DNA of 64,000 nt, taken from Eonycteris spelaea. Taxonomy: Eukaryota > Chordata > Mammalia > Chiroptera > Pteropodidae. Both the position numbers and the translations under genes were made by a program. Where the stretch lies: NCBI GenBank assembly GCA_003508835.1, contig PUFA01000086.1:372001-436000 (forward strand). Direction: 5' to 3'. Within the stretch, counting starts at the first letter, position 1. Each line of letters opens with the position of its first letter. Below are positions 13,590 to 24,525 of this stretch, one piece after another. The notes below the pieces were generated by a model. The model was not told the origin of the DNA. It worked only from the letters and a program-made list of their open reading frames with translations, and did no database searches.

Positions 13590-13775
13590 TAGAATAAAAC
13601 TTCTATATTAGAATCACAATTCTATTATTCAATAGCAATGTGATATCGAGAAGCTTATGTAATCTCTCTACCCATGGTGTACAGATTTATAAACTGAAAA
13701 CCATAACATCATATATACAGGTGTATCTCCTGGCACTATATGTGGAACTTAATAAATGTTGGCTGTTACTATCAT
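13590..13775 (+). mobile_element. MIR SINE (sense)
   Basis: Sense MIR order is recognisable: 'caatgtgatatcgagaagcttatgtaatctctct' (the MIR core), then 'gtgtacagatttataaactga', then 'ctcctggcactatatgtggaacttaataaatgttggctgttac' as the tail. It is an ancient tRNA-derived SINE and strongly diverged. Confidence 0.65.
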
Positions 13776-13804
13776 AATAATTAGTATATTTCTGGGTAAC
13801 TACC

Positions 13805-13930
13805 AACACTTTTTATGTAAGACTTGACAGTAAGTTCCTTGATTACTAGAAATGTATCTTACTCATTTCTGGGTCCCAAGTACCCAAGAAAATGCCTGTC
13901 ACAAAGCAGTCAAGCAAAAAGTTTAGCTGA
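13805..13930 (+). mobile_element. L2 3' tail (sense)
   Basis: It follows the 3' terminal L2 layout. A 'gtaagttccttgattactagaa' stretch corresponds to the L2 'gtaagctccatgagggcagg' box. Then comes 'tgggtcccaagtacccaagaaaatgcctgtcaca', and a degraded 'tagctgaattga' end. Confidence 0.5.
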
Positions 13931-14794
13931 ATTGATATGATTCATCAGAGAGACCAATATTCAATCCACCATGGCCATGTCTTCAGCTTACCCTTATTAC
14001 TTTGATTATTTATCATATTCTTTTTCACTCCCTTTTTCTTTTATTTCAACTAATGGTAGTAGAGGGAGTATATTGCATTGACTATTCAGCTTTTTCAGGC
14101 CAAAGCTTTTGTTTACTCATTTCTAATAGTGACCTGAGGGCATGACTAAAATGATTAAAGGGAAGCTGTAGCGGGAAACAGAAGGTTGTGTATTGGAGAT
14201 TGAAGGCATGTTATTATCAAAAAATACTGAGGAACTTTGGAGTGATTAAAGAAAAGTTCACCTTTGTGAGTCAGCATATTTTTAAAAGGCCTTCCCCAGA
14301 ACTGGCCCAGAGAAAACTTGATCTGCATTATTATAGATTTCTCTAAAATGTCTGAAGAATAATACTCAGCAAAACATTCCAGACAATTTTAAGCTGGAAG
14401 ATTTGAAAGAGCAAGGCATCTGTTTTCTCAAATTCCTCAAGGGACATACGCTAAGATTAGTTGTGTTAGTTGGTATTGTGTTTATCCAAGATGAGTGCCT
14501 CCCAGTTCCCAGGTTACTTTTCCTTTAATTCTCTTAAACTCCTAACGCTAAAACTCTAGCATCACTGCCTATTATTGGGAAAACTGCCTTTATTGAGCCA
14601 CTATTTCCGGATCTGCTATCCAAGTTCCAGATACCAACATTATCTTGTTACATTGTCCACAGCTACATTATAAGGACTAGGCTACACTGAAGTATGTACA
14701 TAAGGATGTGCAGCCCATTGACATGCATCATATATTCCAGGCAAAGGAGGGATTAAGAAACACAGAACCAACCACAGCCTACATAGTTGCTTAC
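13931..14794. other. Unassigned, low-repeat DNA
   Basis: No gene is supported. From about 14040 to 14460 the sequence is of mixed composition and free of recognised repeats. It is a second, weaker candidate for a conserved non-coding block. No motif stands out beyond its composition. Confidence 0.35.
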
Positions 14795-14910
14795 TGACCT
14801 GTGAGTTTCATGAGGGCAGAGACCACAGGTGTAGGTTCACCAGGAAACTTAGAGCCTAACACATTGCCTAACACAGTAGGTATACTAATTATCTGTTGAA
14901 TGAACAAATG
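14795..14910 (+). mobile_element. L2 3' tail (sense)
   Basis: The L2 terminal signature is clear: 'tgagtttcatgagggcagagaccac', then 'tagagcctaacacattgcctaacacagtaggta', then 'ctgttgaatgaacaaatg'. These match the order of the last ~110 bp of L2. Confidence 0.75.
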
Positions 14911-15061
14911 GTCTTAATACGATAGCGTACCTCTCATAGCCAATAGTAAACAGCATTGTTAATAGAAAAATAACTGAGACTCTTCCCATTCAAATGAGAA
15001 ATAATACATGAGTTGCCAGCTGTTGAGGCTCTTTGTGACTTTTTTTCTACAAATTTGAAGT

Positions 15062-15256
15062 CAATGTTTCTCAAAGTGAAGTCCAAACTCTATTTAATCA
15101 AAGCCCACCTAGGCTGCTACTTAAAATTTTATATTCCTAGAAATCCCTCAACATCCCCTCACCTCTTTTTTTGACAGCAGTACTTAAGAAACTGCATAAT
15201 TAACAGTCTGCCCAGGCGATTTTACATATACTAGCATTTCAAAACTTTTGTGCTAC
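15062..15256. mobile_element. MER5-like hAT-Charlie MITE
   Basis: The left end 'tcaatgtttctcaaagtgaagtcc' matches a MER5-type start. It is followed by a 'ctgctacttaaaattt' middle and a 'cagtctgcccaggcgatttta' block. The right side 'tagcatttcaaaacttttgtg' echoes the inverted end. Length (~195 bp) agrees with the family. It is nonautonomous and old. Confidence 0.55.
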
Positions 15257-17016
15257 TTTCTGTACTTAAACAAATAAAACAAGCTGTATAAATATGCTCA
15301 AAAAAGGATTAAATGATCATATTTACACATTAAGTAATTTTCTATTTGTGCAATGAAAAAATCAGCTTTCAGAAAACGTATTTTCAGAATAAATGTAAGT
15401 TTGATTATATAACCAGTTGAAAAATAAATATTCAAAAATGTATAGTTTTCTTATATCTCAGTAATTTTTTAAGATTAGAAAATAAAAAAATTAAAAGATC
15501 CTAATTATAATAATGACAATAACTAAATTCACACATAACAAGGTATGCATTGGAAATATAAGAAGAAACAATAAAATGTAATAGAAAGCCCAAAAAAGAC
15601 TTGAATACAGTAAGGGACAAATCGTAATTCTACATGGGAACATTGAATATTGCAAAGTGTCAATTTAGTCTAATCTTTGCATTTAACATGATTCCAATAA
15701 GTCTTATATGCTCAATAACAAATTCTGTTGACACCAAATAATAATTGTCTATCTTTTGATTATATAGTGATATTTAACAATGTTTACTATTTCTTACCAT
15801 GGGTAAAACAAAAAAAGAAATGCTTGACTTAATAAAGTTATTTTACCAGATGACTATTTAGTGATCAAATAGAATGATAGAATATGCAATTACATTCATA
15901 TGTTTTTGGAAATACTATAATCATGAATATTAACAAACTTTAAATAGAATTTCTCTTTGGTGTTTTAATTCCTAATAAGTGGTACTAATCCAGTTTTAAA
16001 TATCAAGTACAAAATAAATGTGAGATTTAATTACAAAATTAATATTTAAATATTTTACCATGCTATATCTATGTTACCTAGACACATTTTACCATATTAT
16101 TTTCTCAATAAATGGTGGAAGGGGTGCACATGCATACATACTATTTTTTTGAAGAAACTCTTTTGATGACAGGTTTACAAAAATAAGATAACACTTTGAG
16201 GAGTAAGAAGAGAAACTGAACTAAGTGAGAAAGCACAGAATGGTTGAAGTGATAACATTTTGTTATTTATACTGGGTGCTAGATATATGGGAAGTAATTA
16301 TATTACTTTTATAGTTTGTATATCATAAATATAATATATATGTGTCATAATTTTAAAATAATACGTAAAATTAAAATATAAGCTAAAATTACAGCTACAC
16401 CTAATACTAATTTTTATGTAAATACAACGAAGATAGGCCAGCTTTTATGTTTGCATTATTCCTAAAATGGATAGAACCTACTTAGAAATCAGTAACTTTT
16501 CCTTCAGCCATTTGTTCACTCTAATTTACTGTCATATAAAAATTTTAACAGAAATAAAATTGTATTCTATTGACAGAAGCAAGAGTAGAACATTTAGAAT
16601 GATATTCATGAAAATTTAGCATAATTTTGTACCATCGTTCATTTCATTATTAGTTATCATTTTGCAACCACGTTTATTTGATTATCTTACTCCAAAAAAA
16701 CTCTCAACTTATTTAATTTTTTCTTCAAAATATATATCTTAGAAATATATATTTAAATAAATTAATTTGGCCTTAAAGAATATATATTTAAAATATGTAT
16801 ATTAGGTATGCATATATTAAATATGTATATATATATATTTACTACTTACATGTTTGGTCATTTTTCAAAAGGCTATTATTTAAAATAATAATCTGAATGA
16901 AAAAACGTTTTGAAAAGTGATCAAATGTAGAAATTATAAATAAGAAAGATTAATTTGCTTTCATAATTTTTAAATCTTCTAGTTAAAATCTTTAAAGTCT
17001 TTAAAATCTTGTAGTT
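15257..17016. other. Unassigned, very AT-rich DNA
   Basis: No gene or RNA is seen. AT content is even higher than average. At 16715-16845 there is a run of TATATA and ATTTAAAT words, including several self-complementary 'atatatatttaaa' copies, the kind of sequence prone to unpairing (a matrix-attachment-like composition). This is a compositional remark only. Confidence 0.45.
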
Positions 17017-17033
17017 AAAAAATCACAATAAAT

Positions 17034-17200
17034 TGTCTGATCTCGGAAGCAAGCAGGTTAGGGCCTGGTTAGTACTTGGATGGGAGACCATCTAGGAAGA
17101 CCAGGAGCTGCAGAGGTAAAAAGTTAAAAAATAAGGGATTGTAAGCTGTCAAATTCCTTGCAATCTGTGAGGTCAACCAAGGGCTGTCTAGCTTAAAAAA
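17034..17200 (+). mobile_element. 5S rRNA-derived SINE (fruit-bat MEG-R type)
   Basis: The head (about 17034-17118) aligns without large gaps to vertebrate 5S rRNA from about nucleotide 37 to near its 3' end. Visible blocks are 'gtctgatctcggaagc', 'gggcctggttagtacttgg' and 'atgggagacc'. These include the A-box, intermediate element and C-box region that recruit TFIIIA and RNA polymerase III. A ~75-bp unrelated body follows, ending in an A6 run. The element is bounded by a 17-bp target duplication (17017-17033 and 17201-17217, 15 of 17 identical), proving retroposition by LINE machinery. The first ~36 nt of 5S are missing. SINEs of this kind (MEG-RS/MEG-RL) are described from fruit bats, and a 5S-derived SINE is also known in springhare. 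It is not a functional 5S gene: truncated 5' end, substitutions, no T-run terminator at the 5S end. Confidence 0.85.
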
Positions 17201-17217
17201 GAAAAATCACAATGAAT

Positions 17218-17625
17218 CAAATTAAAAGAAATTACATGATTTGGGAACTTTTATGTCAAAAGAAATATCCTAGGGAATTTTTGCAAATTAATGAGATTAA
17301 ATAAATTAATTAAGAAGATGAGAGAGGTGGCAATACCTTTGAGAAACAATTTACAAACACAAGAAGTTATACTAAAAGTGTTTGGCTTGTAAGCACATCA
17401 ATAAAAAATATAAAATAATAGTAGTTATTTCACATATTAAAATAGAAAAAGTTAATGCAATTGATAATATACCAAGTGAATATGATGTTGGGGAGATGAG
17501 TTCTCTTGTACACTTCTGGAAATACATTGTTGCATTATTTATTAGAGGACAAATAAATATATACTCCTTTGTAAAATCCGTATCTTTTTTCCAGAACAAT
17601 TTACATTCTTAGAGATTTCAAACAT
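17218..17625. other. Unassigned AT-rich DNA
   Basis: Nothing recognisable. Overlapping open frames of about 75 codons on both strands have no domain resemblance. Confidence 0.5.
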
Positions 17626-17727
17626 GCATACACATATGTATACATATGCAGATGTGTATATATGTATATATATGTATATATATGAATATATGTGTATATA
17701 TGTATATATACATATATCCACATGTAT
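17626..17727. repeat. TATG/TATA-rich cryptic microsatellite
   Basis: About 100 bp of TATA, TATG, CATA and TGTA steps, almost perfectly alternating purine and pyrimidine and largely self-complementary. It could extrude hairpins. It also creates spurious Tyr/Ile-rich frames on both strands. Confidence 0.85.
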
Positions 17728-18714
17728 TAACAATTCAAGTTCAATTCCAATCCTTTCCTAAGTCATACTTGTCTATCAAACATATTTTTCCCAAATCCTT
17801 TTTGATTTTTCTCCAATATAAAGTCAGCAATTGTAGCCCTAGCTATATCTCTAATTTGTTCATTTGCACTTGGTTTTGCTTGTGGACCCTTTTATAATAC
17901 CAATAGGATTGATACCTGAACTACCTTAATCAGACTTTTGCTTTACTTGTAGGACAACTCAATTTATGAGTTTAAGAATTTAAATGGGAATTCCTATTCT
18001 ATATTATGAAATTGTTTCCAAAACGTGCTGAATTCCTGACTCAAGATATTCTATTTAGTAATATGTTTCCTCTAATACAATTGATCTGCCCTCTGATAAA
18101 TATTATAAACATTGTACAGTTATTTATCCCCAACTGTCAATTTCCTTTAAGTAGAATTTTACTAAAAACAGCTTTATCCTGCTGGGGATAATCAGTAAAA
18201 GTGGCAATTGGGGGATGAATAAAGAAACAAATAGTAAAAGCAGATGGTAGAGCAGGAGTGCAGATTTTTGTCACTGAGCCTTGAAAGAGAATAAGGAATC
18301 TGAGGTAGAACAAATGTTGAAAAGCCCTCCTGTGGCTCTTAGGAAGGAGAGAGAAGAGGTGTGCTTAGAAGGTATGAAGAGTCTGACTCTGCAGCTATAT
18401 CTCCAGGATCTATGGGAACAAGAGGTACAAGTCAACCAGTATTGAATAGAATCTGACCAGAAAAAATAAACTCCTTATGCATGTTGTTTACATGGAAATC
18501 CTGACAAGCCACTAGTAAATGACAGGTGACAGATACACAGAAAATGATTGCTGAAAGGTATAAAATGAAGATATGAATAATGTTTCTTTCATATTTTGAT
18601 TACTTAATATGTTGCTCATAATCCTTTATTTCAGAAAATATAAAACTAAAAAAAAAAAAGTTCTTCATAGGTTTCCCTGAAGTCTATGCTAATGAACCTA
18701 TTCCTCTTCATGAG
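17728..18714. other. Unassigned DNA
   Basis: No gene is seen. From 18230 to 18480 the composition is more purine-rich and less AT-rich than around it, but I cannot assign it to a repeat family. Confidence 0.45.
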
Positions 18715-19095
18715 AGATTGCCAAGGAGATTTTATTTAAGCTGAAATCTCAAAGGGAGTTAGACATAGCATTTGGGAGAAGGGTATTTCTGGCAGAAAAT
18801 GATAGTTAATGTGCATCTCCTAATGAGCCTAATATGTTTAAAGAATGACAACAAAAAGACCGTTTTGCTGAAAAAAAAAAAAAAGTGAATTGGAAGTAGA
18901 GTAGTAGAGTTTAAGTGATGCAAGCCGAATGGAGCAGGTCACCATAGGAAGCTTGGGGAATATTCTAAATGAATGAGTGCATGAAACAATTTTAGGCAGA
19001 GGTATGGTATGATTTGACTTATGTTCTTAAGAGCTCTCTTTGCTCTCTGTAGAACAGACTATATAGGAGCACAAATGAAAACAGAGAGATAGCAA
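18715..19095 (-). mobile_element. L2 LINE internal/3' fragment (antisense)
   Basis: It reads as the reverse complement of the L2 ORF end. In order come 'gctgaaatctcaaagggagtt' (about 18740), 'gggtatttctggcagaaaat', 'ttaggcagaggtatggtatgatttgacttatgttctt' (about 18990) and 'ctctctgtagaacagacta'. These are the antisense forms of the region encoding the L2 reverse-transcriptase C-terminus. An A14 run at 18871-18884 interrupts it. Non-coding. Confidence 0.65.
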
Positions 19096-20244
19096 GAGAC
19101 TGTTGCACATTTAAAAGCAAAAGATAGTGTTCACCTGAATTCTAATGGCCGCAGCAGATGGAGAAAGGAGGAAGTCCTGAGATGAGTTGACTTGACTTGC
19201 TAAAATTCTCAGCACAAGTGAAAAACCAGTGTTTTTCCCGCCTCATTATAAACATAAATATTTTGAAATGAAAATTATTCATATACACGAGTGAGACAAA
19301 GTATATATACTTCAGGGATCCTGCAATAAGAACTACATAGATATGATATAAGTAGACATGGGATCTAATAAGCATTTGAATACCTCTCCTCCTAACACTG
19401 CATAAAAAATAAAGCACATTGCTTCTCATGCTATATTATTATTGTAATCTGTACTTTTCTGCCATTTTACATTTTGCCCACTAAAGAATTGTGTTGTCTA
19501 TTGTTAAATATTATATCTGTAGTAATTATTATTGAAGCTTTTTTGGTTTAAAATTTTAAAACATTATTACAAAGAACAAATGGCTAACATATGTTAAAAA
19601 GATTTAAAAATTGGATAAAACTGAAAGCAAAATCTTTAGAAGTAGTCTCTAGCTGTAGTTTTTCAACACTATAACATGAAAACAATATTTGGATTCTGGC
19701 TAGAGTTTAATCTAAAATGTATAAAACAAAAGAAATAGCTTGATATGAATTAGACATTAATGTACATTAAAATACTAAACTATACAAAATAAATTCAATT
19801 ACATTTAGCACTTACTATTTAATTTTCATATATGATATTATAAAATATACTAAGCAAATATTCCAATAAAATACAAAAGAAATAGCATGTTAAATTTAGT
19901 GTAAAATGTGTAGAGCATACCTACTAAAATTTTGACCTGTGAAGCTTAAAATTTTAATAATATGAGGTAGAAGCTATGTATATTTTTAATACTATTATTC
20001 ACAAATCTGAGTTAATCCTGATTGTGAGCAGTAATGAATCAGTTATTCTTTTAAAAAAAAAAATAAATCTTCACTTTTCAGAGTTTATTATACCTATGGA
20101 ACACTACATACTACATAAAACTTATTTTCCGAGCAGCTCTCAAAATTATAAATTCTTCTCTAGCTTGAGGTGTGCAGAGGTTTCCTTCTTTGAGTTGCAA
20201 GAGCACTGGGAGAAGTGGAAGGAAATCAGAGTTTGATTCTCACC
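19096..20244. other. Unassigned AT-rich DNA
   Basis: No gene or clear repeat. Open frames of 95 codons (minus strand, 19142-19429) and 86 codons (plus strand, 19976-20236) are not recognisable and lack exon-like flanks. Confidence 0.5.
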
Positions 20245-20390
20245 ACCGTGGCTGAGAGTGGGGTTCTGGAGCCAGACTGTCCCGCCCATGAATTCCAGGT
20301 CTATCATTTACTAACTATGTGATTCAGCAAGCTACTCTTCTGTGTATCAATTTCCTCAACTACAAAATAGAGATTATCATGTTTTGGAAA
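20245..20390 (+). mobile_element. MIR SINE (sense)
   Basis: Well-preserved MIR 5' half. 'ttctggagccagactgt' is followed by the promoter-B-like region, then 'catttactaactatgtgattcagcaagctact', then 'tcaatttcctcaactacaaaatagagatta'. The 3' third is missing. Confidence 0.8.
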
Positions 20391-20904
20391 GAGATAGAAA
20401 TAGGGCCTGAATAGAAGGGACGTAGCAAGGGGGTGGATCATGTATATTGACTTTGGCTCTAGTGAAGCAGTCACAAGGAGTCTGAGTTATTGAAACCTCA
20501 GTCTAAAGCAATCAGACTAGAGTGAAAATGCACAGTTTATACACTGATCTTCTGTGCTCAAAGACCTTATTCCCACCCTACCATTGGGGAAGGAAACATC
20601 TACAAATCCTTTCTCTTGGTTTGTTAGCAGAGGGATGACCTGAGTTTAGAAATGTTAATGAAGTTGTGAGATATAGAGAGATTAGACCTGAGGAGTACTC
20701 AATCTGTGCAGGATTACCTTCCGGAAGGGTGAAAATGTGCTTCAGCATTTAGGGTACTAAATGTACACATATATACATATAATTAGAAAGGTTTAACTTT
20801 CATGGTCTTGTCCAGAACCTTGTAAACTAGAATTTGCAATTTATCTTCAAGTCTATATTTTATAGTTCAAATGTTTGTGTTTTGAATTGCATAATGAATG
20901 AGTA

Positions 20905-21045
20905 TAATAATCATTGTAGCACATAGAGTCTTCATATACCTTACGTGGCATTGTGCTAAGCAGAGTTTAAAGCAGGTCTATGTGTACACATGACCCTGTT
21001 TTCTTATAGCTCAGTAAAGTAAGGGTAGATACCTGACTCAAGGGA
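20905..21045 (-). mobile_element. MIR SINE fragment (antisense)
   Basis: 'ggcattgtgctaagcagagttta' matches the antisense MIR 3' half. The more distal 'ataatcattgtagcacatag' and 'agctcagtaaagtaagggtaga' are weaker matches. Confidence 0.45.
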
Positions 21046-21108
21046 AAACAAACAATAGATTAGAATTGTTTCCTAAGAATTTGATTTAGAAGACAGGATA
21101 TTTTAGTG

Positions 21109-21328
21109 CAGGGGTTCTGAACCCCTGGGCCCAGACTGGTACTGGTTCATGGCCTGTTAGGAACCAGGCCACAGCAGAAAGTGAGCGGCGGGACAGTGAG
21201 CAAGGTTTCATCTGTATTTGAAGCTCTCCTCAGTACTAGCATCAGTGCTTCAGATCCACCTCAGATCAACAGGCATTAGATTCTAATAGGGGCACCTGCC
21301 CTGGTGCCAAAAAATTTGAGTACCTCTG
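21109..21328. mobile_element. MER1-like hAT-Charlie MITE with target duplication
   Basis: The left end 'caggggttctgaacccctgggcc' continues through 'tggcctgttaggaaccaggcc' and 'gtgagcggcgggacagtgagc'. The right end is 'ggtgccaaaaaatttgagtacctctg'. These are the ends I associate with MER1A/B, a Charlie-mobilised nonautonomous hAT element. The copy is 220 bp against the ~340 bp I recall, so part of the middle is lost. It is flanked by 8-bp sequences (21101-21108 and 21329-21336) matching 6 of 8. It supplies the most GC-rich patch in its vicinity. Confidence 0.8.
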
Positions 21329-21336
21329 TTCTAATG

Positions 21337-23097
21337 TGTTAATTATAAGCATTTAAACTAGGAAGTTTAATAGAATCGGACCAAAGTGATGCCATGACAA
21401 CACAAAGCCATGAGTCAACTTAAGTCAAGTGGGTAAGTACTATGAGATTTGCACAAGAGTCCTGTCTCAGAGAGGATGGCATAACAACTGGATAGAAATT
21501 AGAAACCATGTAGTCCCAGAAACAGAGAAAAAGCCAATTATCTAAGATTTCCCATTTCCTAGGAGTCCAAGAAATTATTTTATCCTCTCAGTTGTACCCT
21601 TGTTTAATAAGGCAAATTTAAATAAGTTTCCATCCTTCTAAGAAAATGATATGTAAAAAATGGCATGTAAGACATTCTCATTTTTTTCTGACTGTTTAAA
21701 CTGTTTTGCTCTATAAGCTTGCCAAACTGGTAATGACACCAGCTCTCTGATGGTCTGTCTTCTCAACAGTTATATACTGATCCTCTGCTTGTCTCACTTA
21801 GAGTGGCTGCCTGGGAAATAGATTATTAATTTTATAATTGAATTTGGATATCTTCATGTTGAGTATGTAGCCTCCACTTCACTGTAATTACTACTGTCTT
21901 CTGTGTTATCGGTCCAGCTCTGGAGGATGTTGACTGATAATTCACTTGTCCTATTTTAGGACGATTATTTTATTTTCAATATTAAAACATATCTACTTTC
22001 AGGTACTTTAACTTGATTAAACATAGTAACTAGTTACAAAATATTTAAAATAGCAGGGTTTTATTTTGCATGACCATAATAACAATAAAAGGAAAAAACA
22101 AAAGCATCCTCTGGTGAATGAATGTTTAAAAGTGTCAGCACTGTTGCAGTGTGCTTTGCTTAACCAAATCTTTTACTATATGGAAGGTCTTTAAAAAGTT
22201 TGTCCTTAAAATTCATGATCATATTAGGTTGGATTCTACACCAAAGTAGTATTTTTGTGAAATTAGACTTTTGTTGCTATATAGAATCTTACCAAACCTG
22301 GAAGTTCATTTATGAAGTGTCTATTAGATGGCTATCAAGTTTTCATTTTATTTTTTCTTTCCCAATAAGGCACTCTCCTTCTTATTTCTTTAAATTTATT
22401 CTTTCTTATTTGTAAAGGAGATCAAATTAAGCCACTTATGTGTAAAAAAAAAAGTCTAAGGTCATTTAGGAAACTATTTTTTAAAAATTACACATTATTT
22501 TTCTCTATTCTCTTTTACAATAAAACAGGCAATCACTGTAATGCCTTCTACTTTTACCAAGGAATTCAATGGACTGAAATTGTGTAATTTATACATTGTT
22601 TATGGCTTTTTTTTTTCTGACTTGGCAGAAGGTAAAGAAAGGAAGTCCTTTAAGTAAATCAGCATAAATTTTTTCCTTCTAAATTGCAATTGTGATATAT
22701 AGTTCTAATTCATCAGTTTTCTATAAGAGACACAAAGGCAGGAAATTAATTAAGGGAACAAAGTCATAACAACAAAACAAAACAAAAAATTACCTAAATG
22801 GCACTCTGGGAAGTGACATAAGAGAATCTATTGCAGTAGACAGTGTGATTCACCATCCAGACTACCTCTCGAGGGAACAGACCCATCCATTCCACAATCA
22901 CAGAGAATAACAGCAGTCAACTATTTTCTTCCCTAAGGCAACCTAGCAAGAACTAATCCTCTCAAGGTTTTGCCTTCTTCAATAAGGCAGCCAGTGGCCC
23001 TTAAGAAGCTAATGAAAGGATACATAGGTATGCTACCTCTGCCTCCAACTGGCATAACTCTAAAGGGCTTCCAGCAGAACTGGCTGAGAACTCAGTG
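21337..23097. other. Unassigned DNA
   Basis: No gene is supported. From about 22800 to 23090 the DNA is less AT-rich and contains no simple repeat, but no family is recognised. Confidence 0.45.
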
Positions 23098-23151
23098 TAG
23101 TGTTGCCAGATAAAATACACCATGCCCAGTTAACTTTGAATGTCAGATAAA

Positions 23152-23199
<48 letters not shown>

Positions 23200-23308
23200 T
23201 CCCATGAAATATTTGGCAACTACTTATACTTAACACTATTCACTATTTACCTGAAACACACATTCAACTGGGCATCCTATATTTTCTTTGCTAAACCTAG
23301 CAACCTTA
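23098..23308. mobile_element. MER53-like palindromic hAT MITE with a central CA repeat
   Basis: The left arm begins 'tagtgttgccagataaaata' and contains 'catgcccagttaactttgaat'. The right arm ends 'tttgctaaacctagcaacctta' and contains 'cattcaactgggcatcctatattt'. The reverse complement of the right arm reproduces the left arm in the same order, so the element is a long imperfect palindrome, as expected for this MITE. Its normal apex has been replaced or expanded by a (CA)21 tract at 23154-23196. No clear 8-bp target duplication is visible. Nonautonomous. Confidence 0.65.
23154..23196. repeat. (CA)21 microsatellite
   Basis: An uninterrupted AC/CA run of about 43 bp at the apex of a palindromic MITE. 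It is long enough to be polymorphic. Confidence 0.97.
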
Positions 23309-24044
23309 CATAGGTTGCGTCTACATTGTAGGTAAGCATATCCCTTTGCTCAGTTCTTCATTCCTCATTCCCTACAGGTGTGTGTCTCAAAAGCATTCCA
23401 GTAAACACTTTGCACTTATCTGTCTCGAAGTCTACTCAGTGTAAGCTAGAAATATTTCCTAATACAGTTCAGATGAAGAATCTTTATATATTTATCTTGA
23501 GCTAGCATCCGTTCTTATGCATGCATTTTAATAGATTTAATTACACCTTTACTAATAGCCTAAGCTGTAACATAAATGCTGATGCTCTCAGCTTTACTCA
23601 TCAAATTTTATTTCTTCTTTCCTAAAATTGAAATAAGAATTAGACTAATAAAAACAATGCTGAGTTTGGTTGTACATACACATCTACCCTTAACACATGT
23701 GTATTAGACCAACTTACTTGTCCAAGATTAGCCTTCTGACAACTTCACCATCTTCATACAGTTTCCTTGTATGATTTACTCTTTTGGATCAAAAATAGAA
23801 AAATATTCCTTCTTGTTAACTACTGCAATCAATTGTATTGCTTGGGGTGCTGTGTATAAAACTCTTGAGAACATATCTGTTTTTAGTAGGACAAAATCAA
23901 TGCGGACAATTAAAAATATCTGCAATAGAAGCAGTGAATCTAGGATAGGGTTCCAGGGAGAAATAATACATGTTTATTTGCTGTCCCTCGGCTTTTTAAA
24001 ACTTATGCAGCTTTCTTCCTCTTTTTAAAAGTCTGTCCAATTTC
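23309..24044. other. Unassigned DNA
   Basis: No gene or confident repeat. An 85-codon frame at 23771-24028 has no recognisable domain. Confidence 0.45.
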
Positions 24045-24525
24045 TCAATGATTTTAGGATTAAATACAAAATCTTAATCATGGACTACAAATTCTTACCT
24101 TATTTAACTCTTTTTCTCTTTCCCACTTCTCCAGCTCCATTGCTTACCATACATTTCTTGGCCCTCAATGTCCCAGCCATATAAGCCTCCTTAGTTTTTT
24201 TCATTATTTGTTTGTTTTTGTTTGTTTGTTTATCTACCTATTTATTTTTTAGCACATTACAAAGCCTTTACCCATGATTCCATCTACCTAGAACTTGCTC
24301 TCTTCACTTGTTCTTCTTCTAGCTAATTTTTATTTATGTTTTATTTCAACTAAAATGTTCCTCGTTTAAGGAAATTTCACCACACAACCTCAATTAGGTT
24401 AGGTCTCACAGCATCTCTAAAACTTGTTAGCATTATGATTAGGTATTATGTTGTTTGTACTATATTGTAAGCTACAAAAGGACAAGTGTCAAAGACCAAA
24501 GGAGGTGCCCAGCAAATTTTTACCA
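24045..24525 (+). mobile_element. L2 LINE 3' end (sense, long)
   Basis: One of the longest L2 copies here. In order come 'aggattaaatacaaaatcttaat' and 'ccagctccattgcttaccatacatttcttgg', then 'tacctagaacttgctct'. After these come 'tttcaactaaaatgttcctcg' and 'tatattgtaagctacaaaagg'. All are degraded forms of the terminal L2 ORF and 3' UTR. A TTTG-rich tract interrupts it at about 24206-24250. Non-coding. Confidence 0.75.

Noticed and set aside
17034..17118. Functional 5S rRNA gene
   Set aside because: The first ~36 nt are missing, substitutions are present, no T-run terminator follows the 5S part, and the unit is joined to a SINE body with a target duplication.
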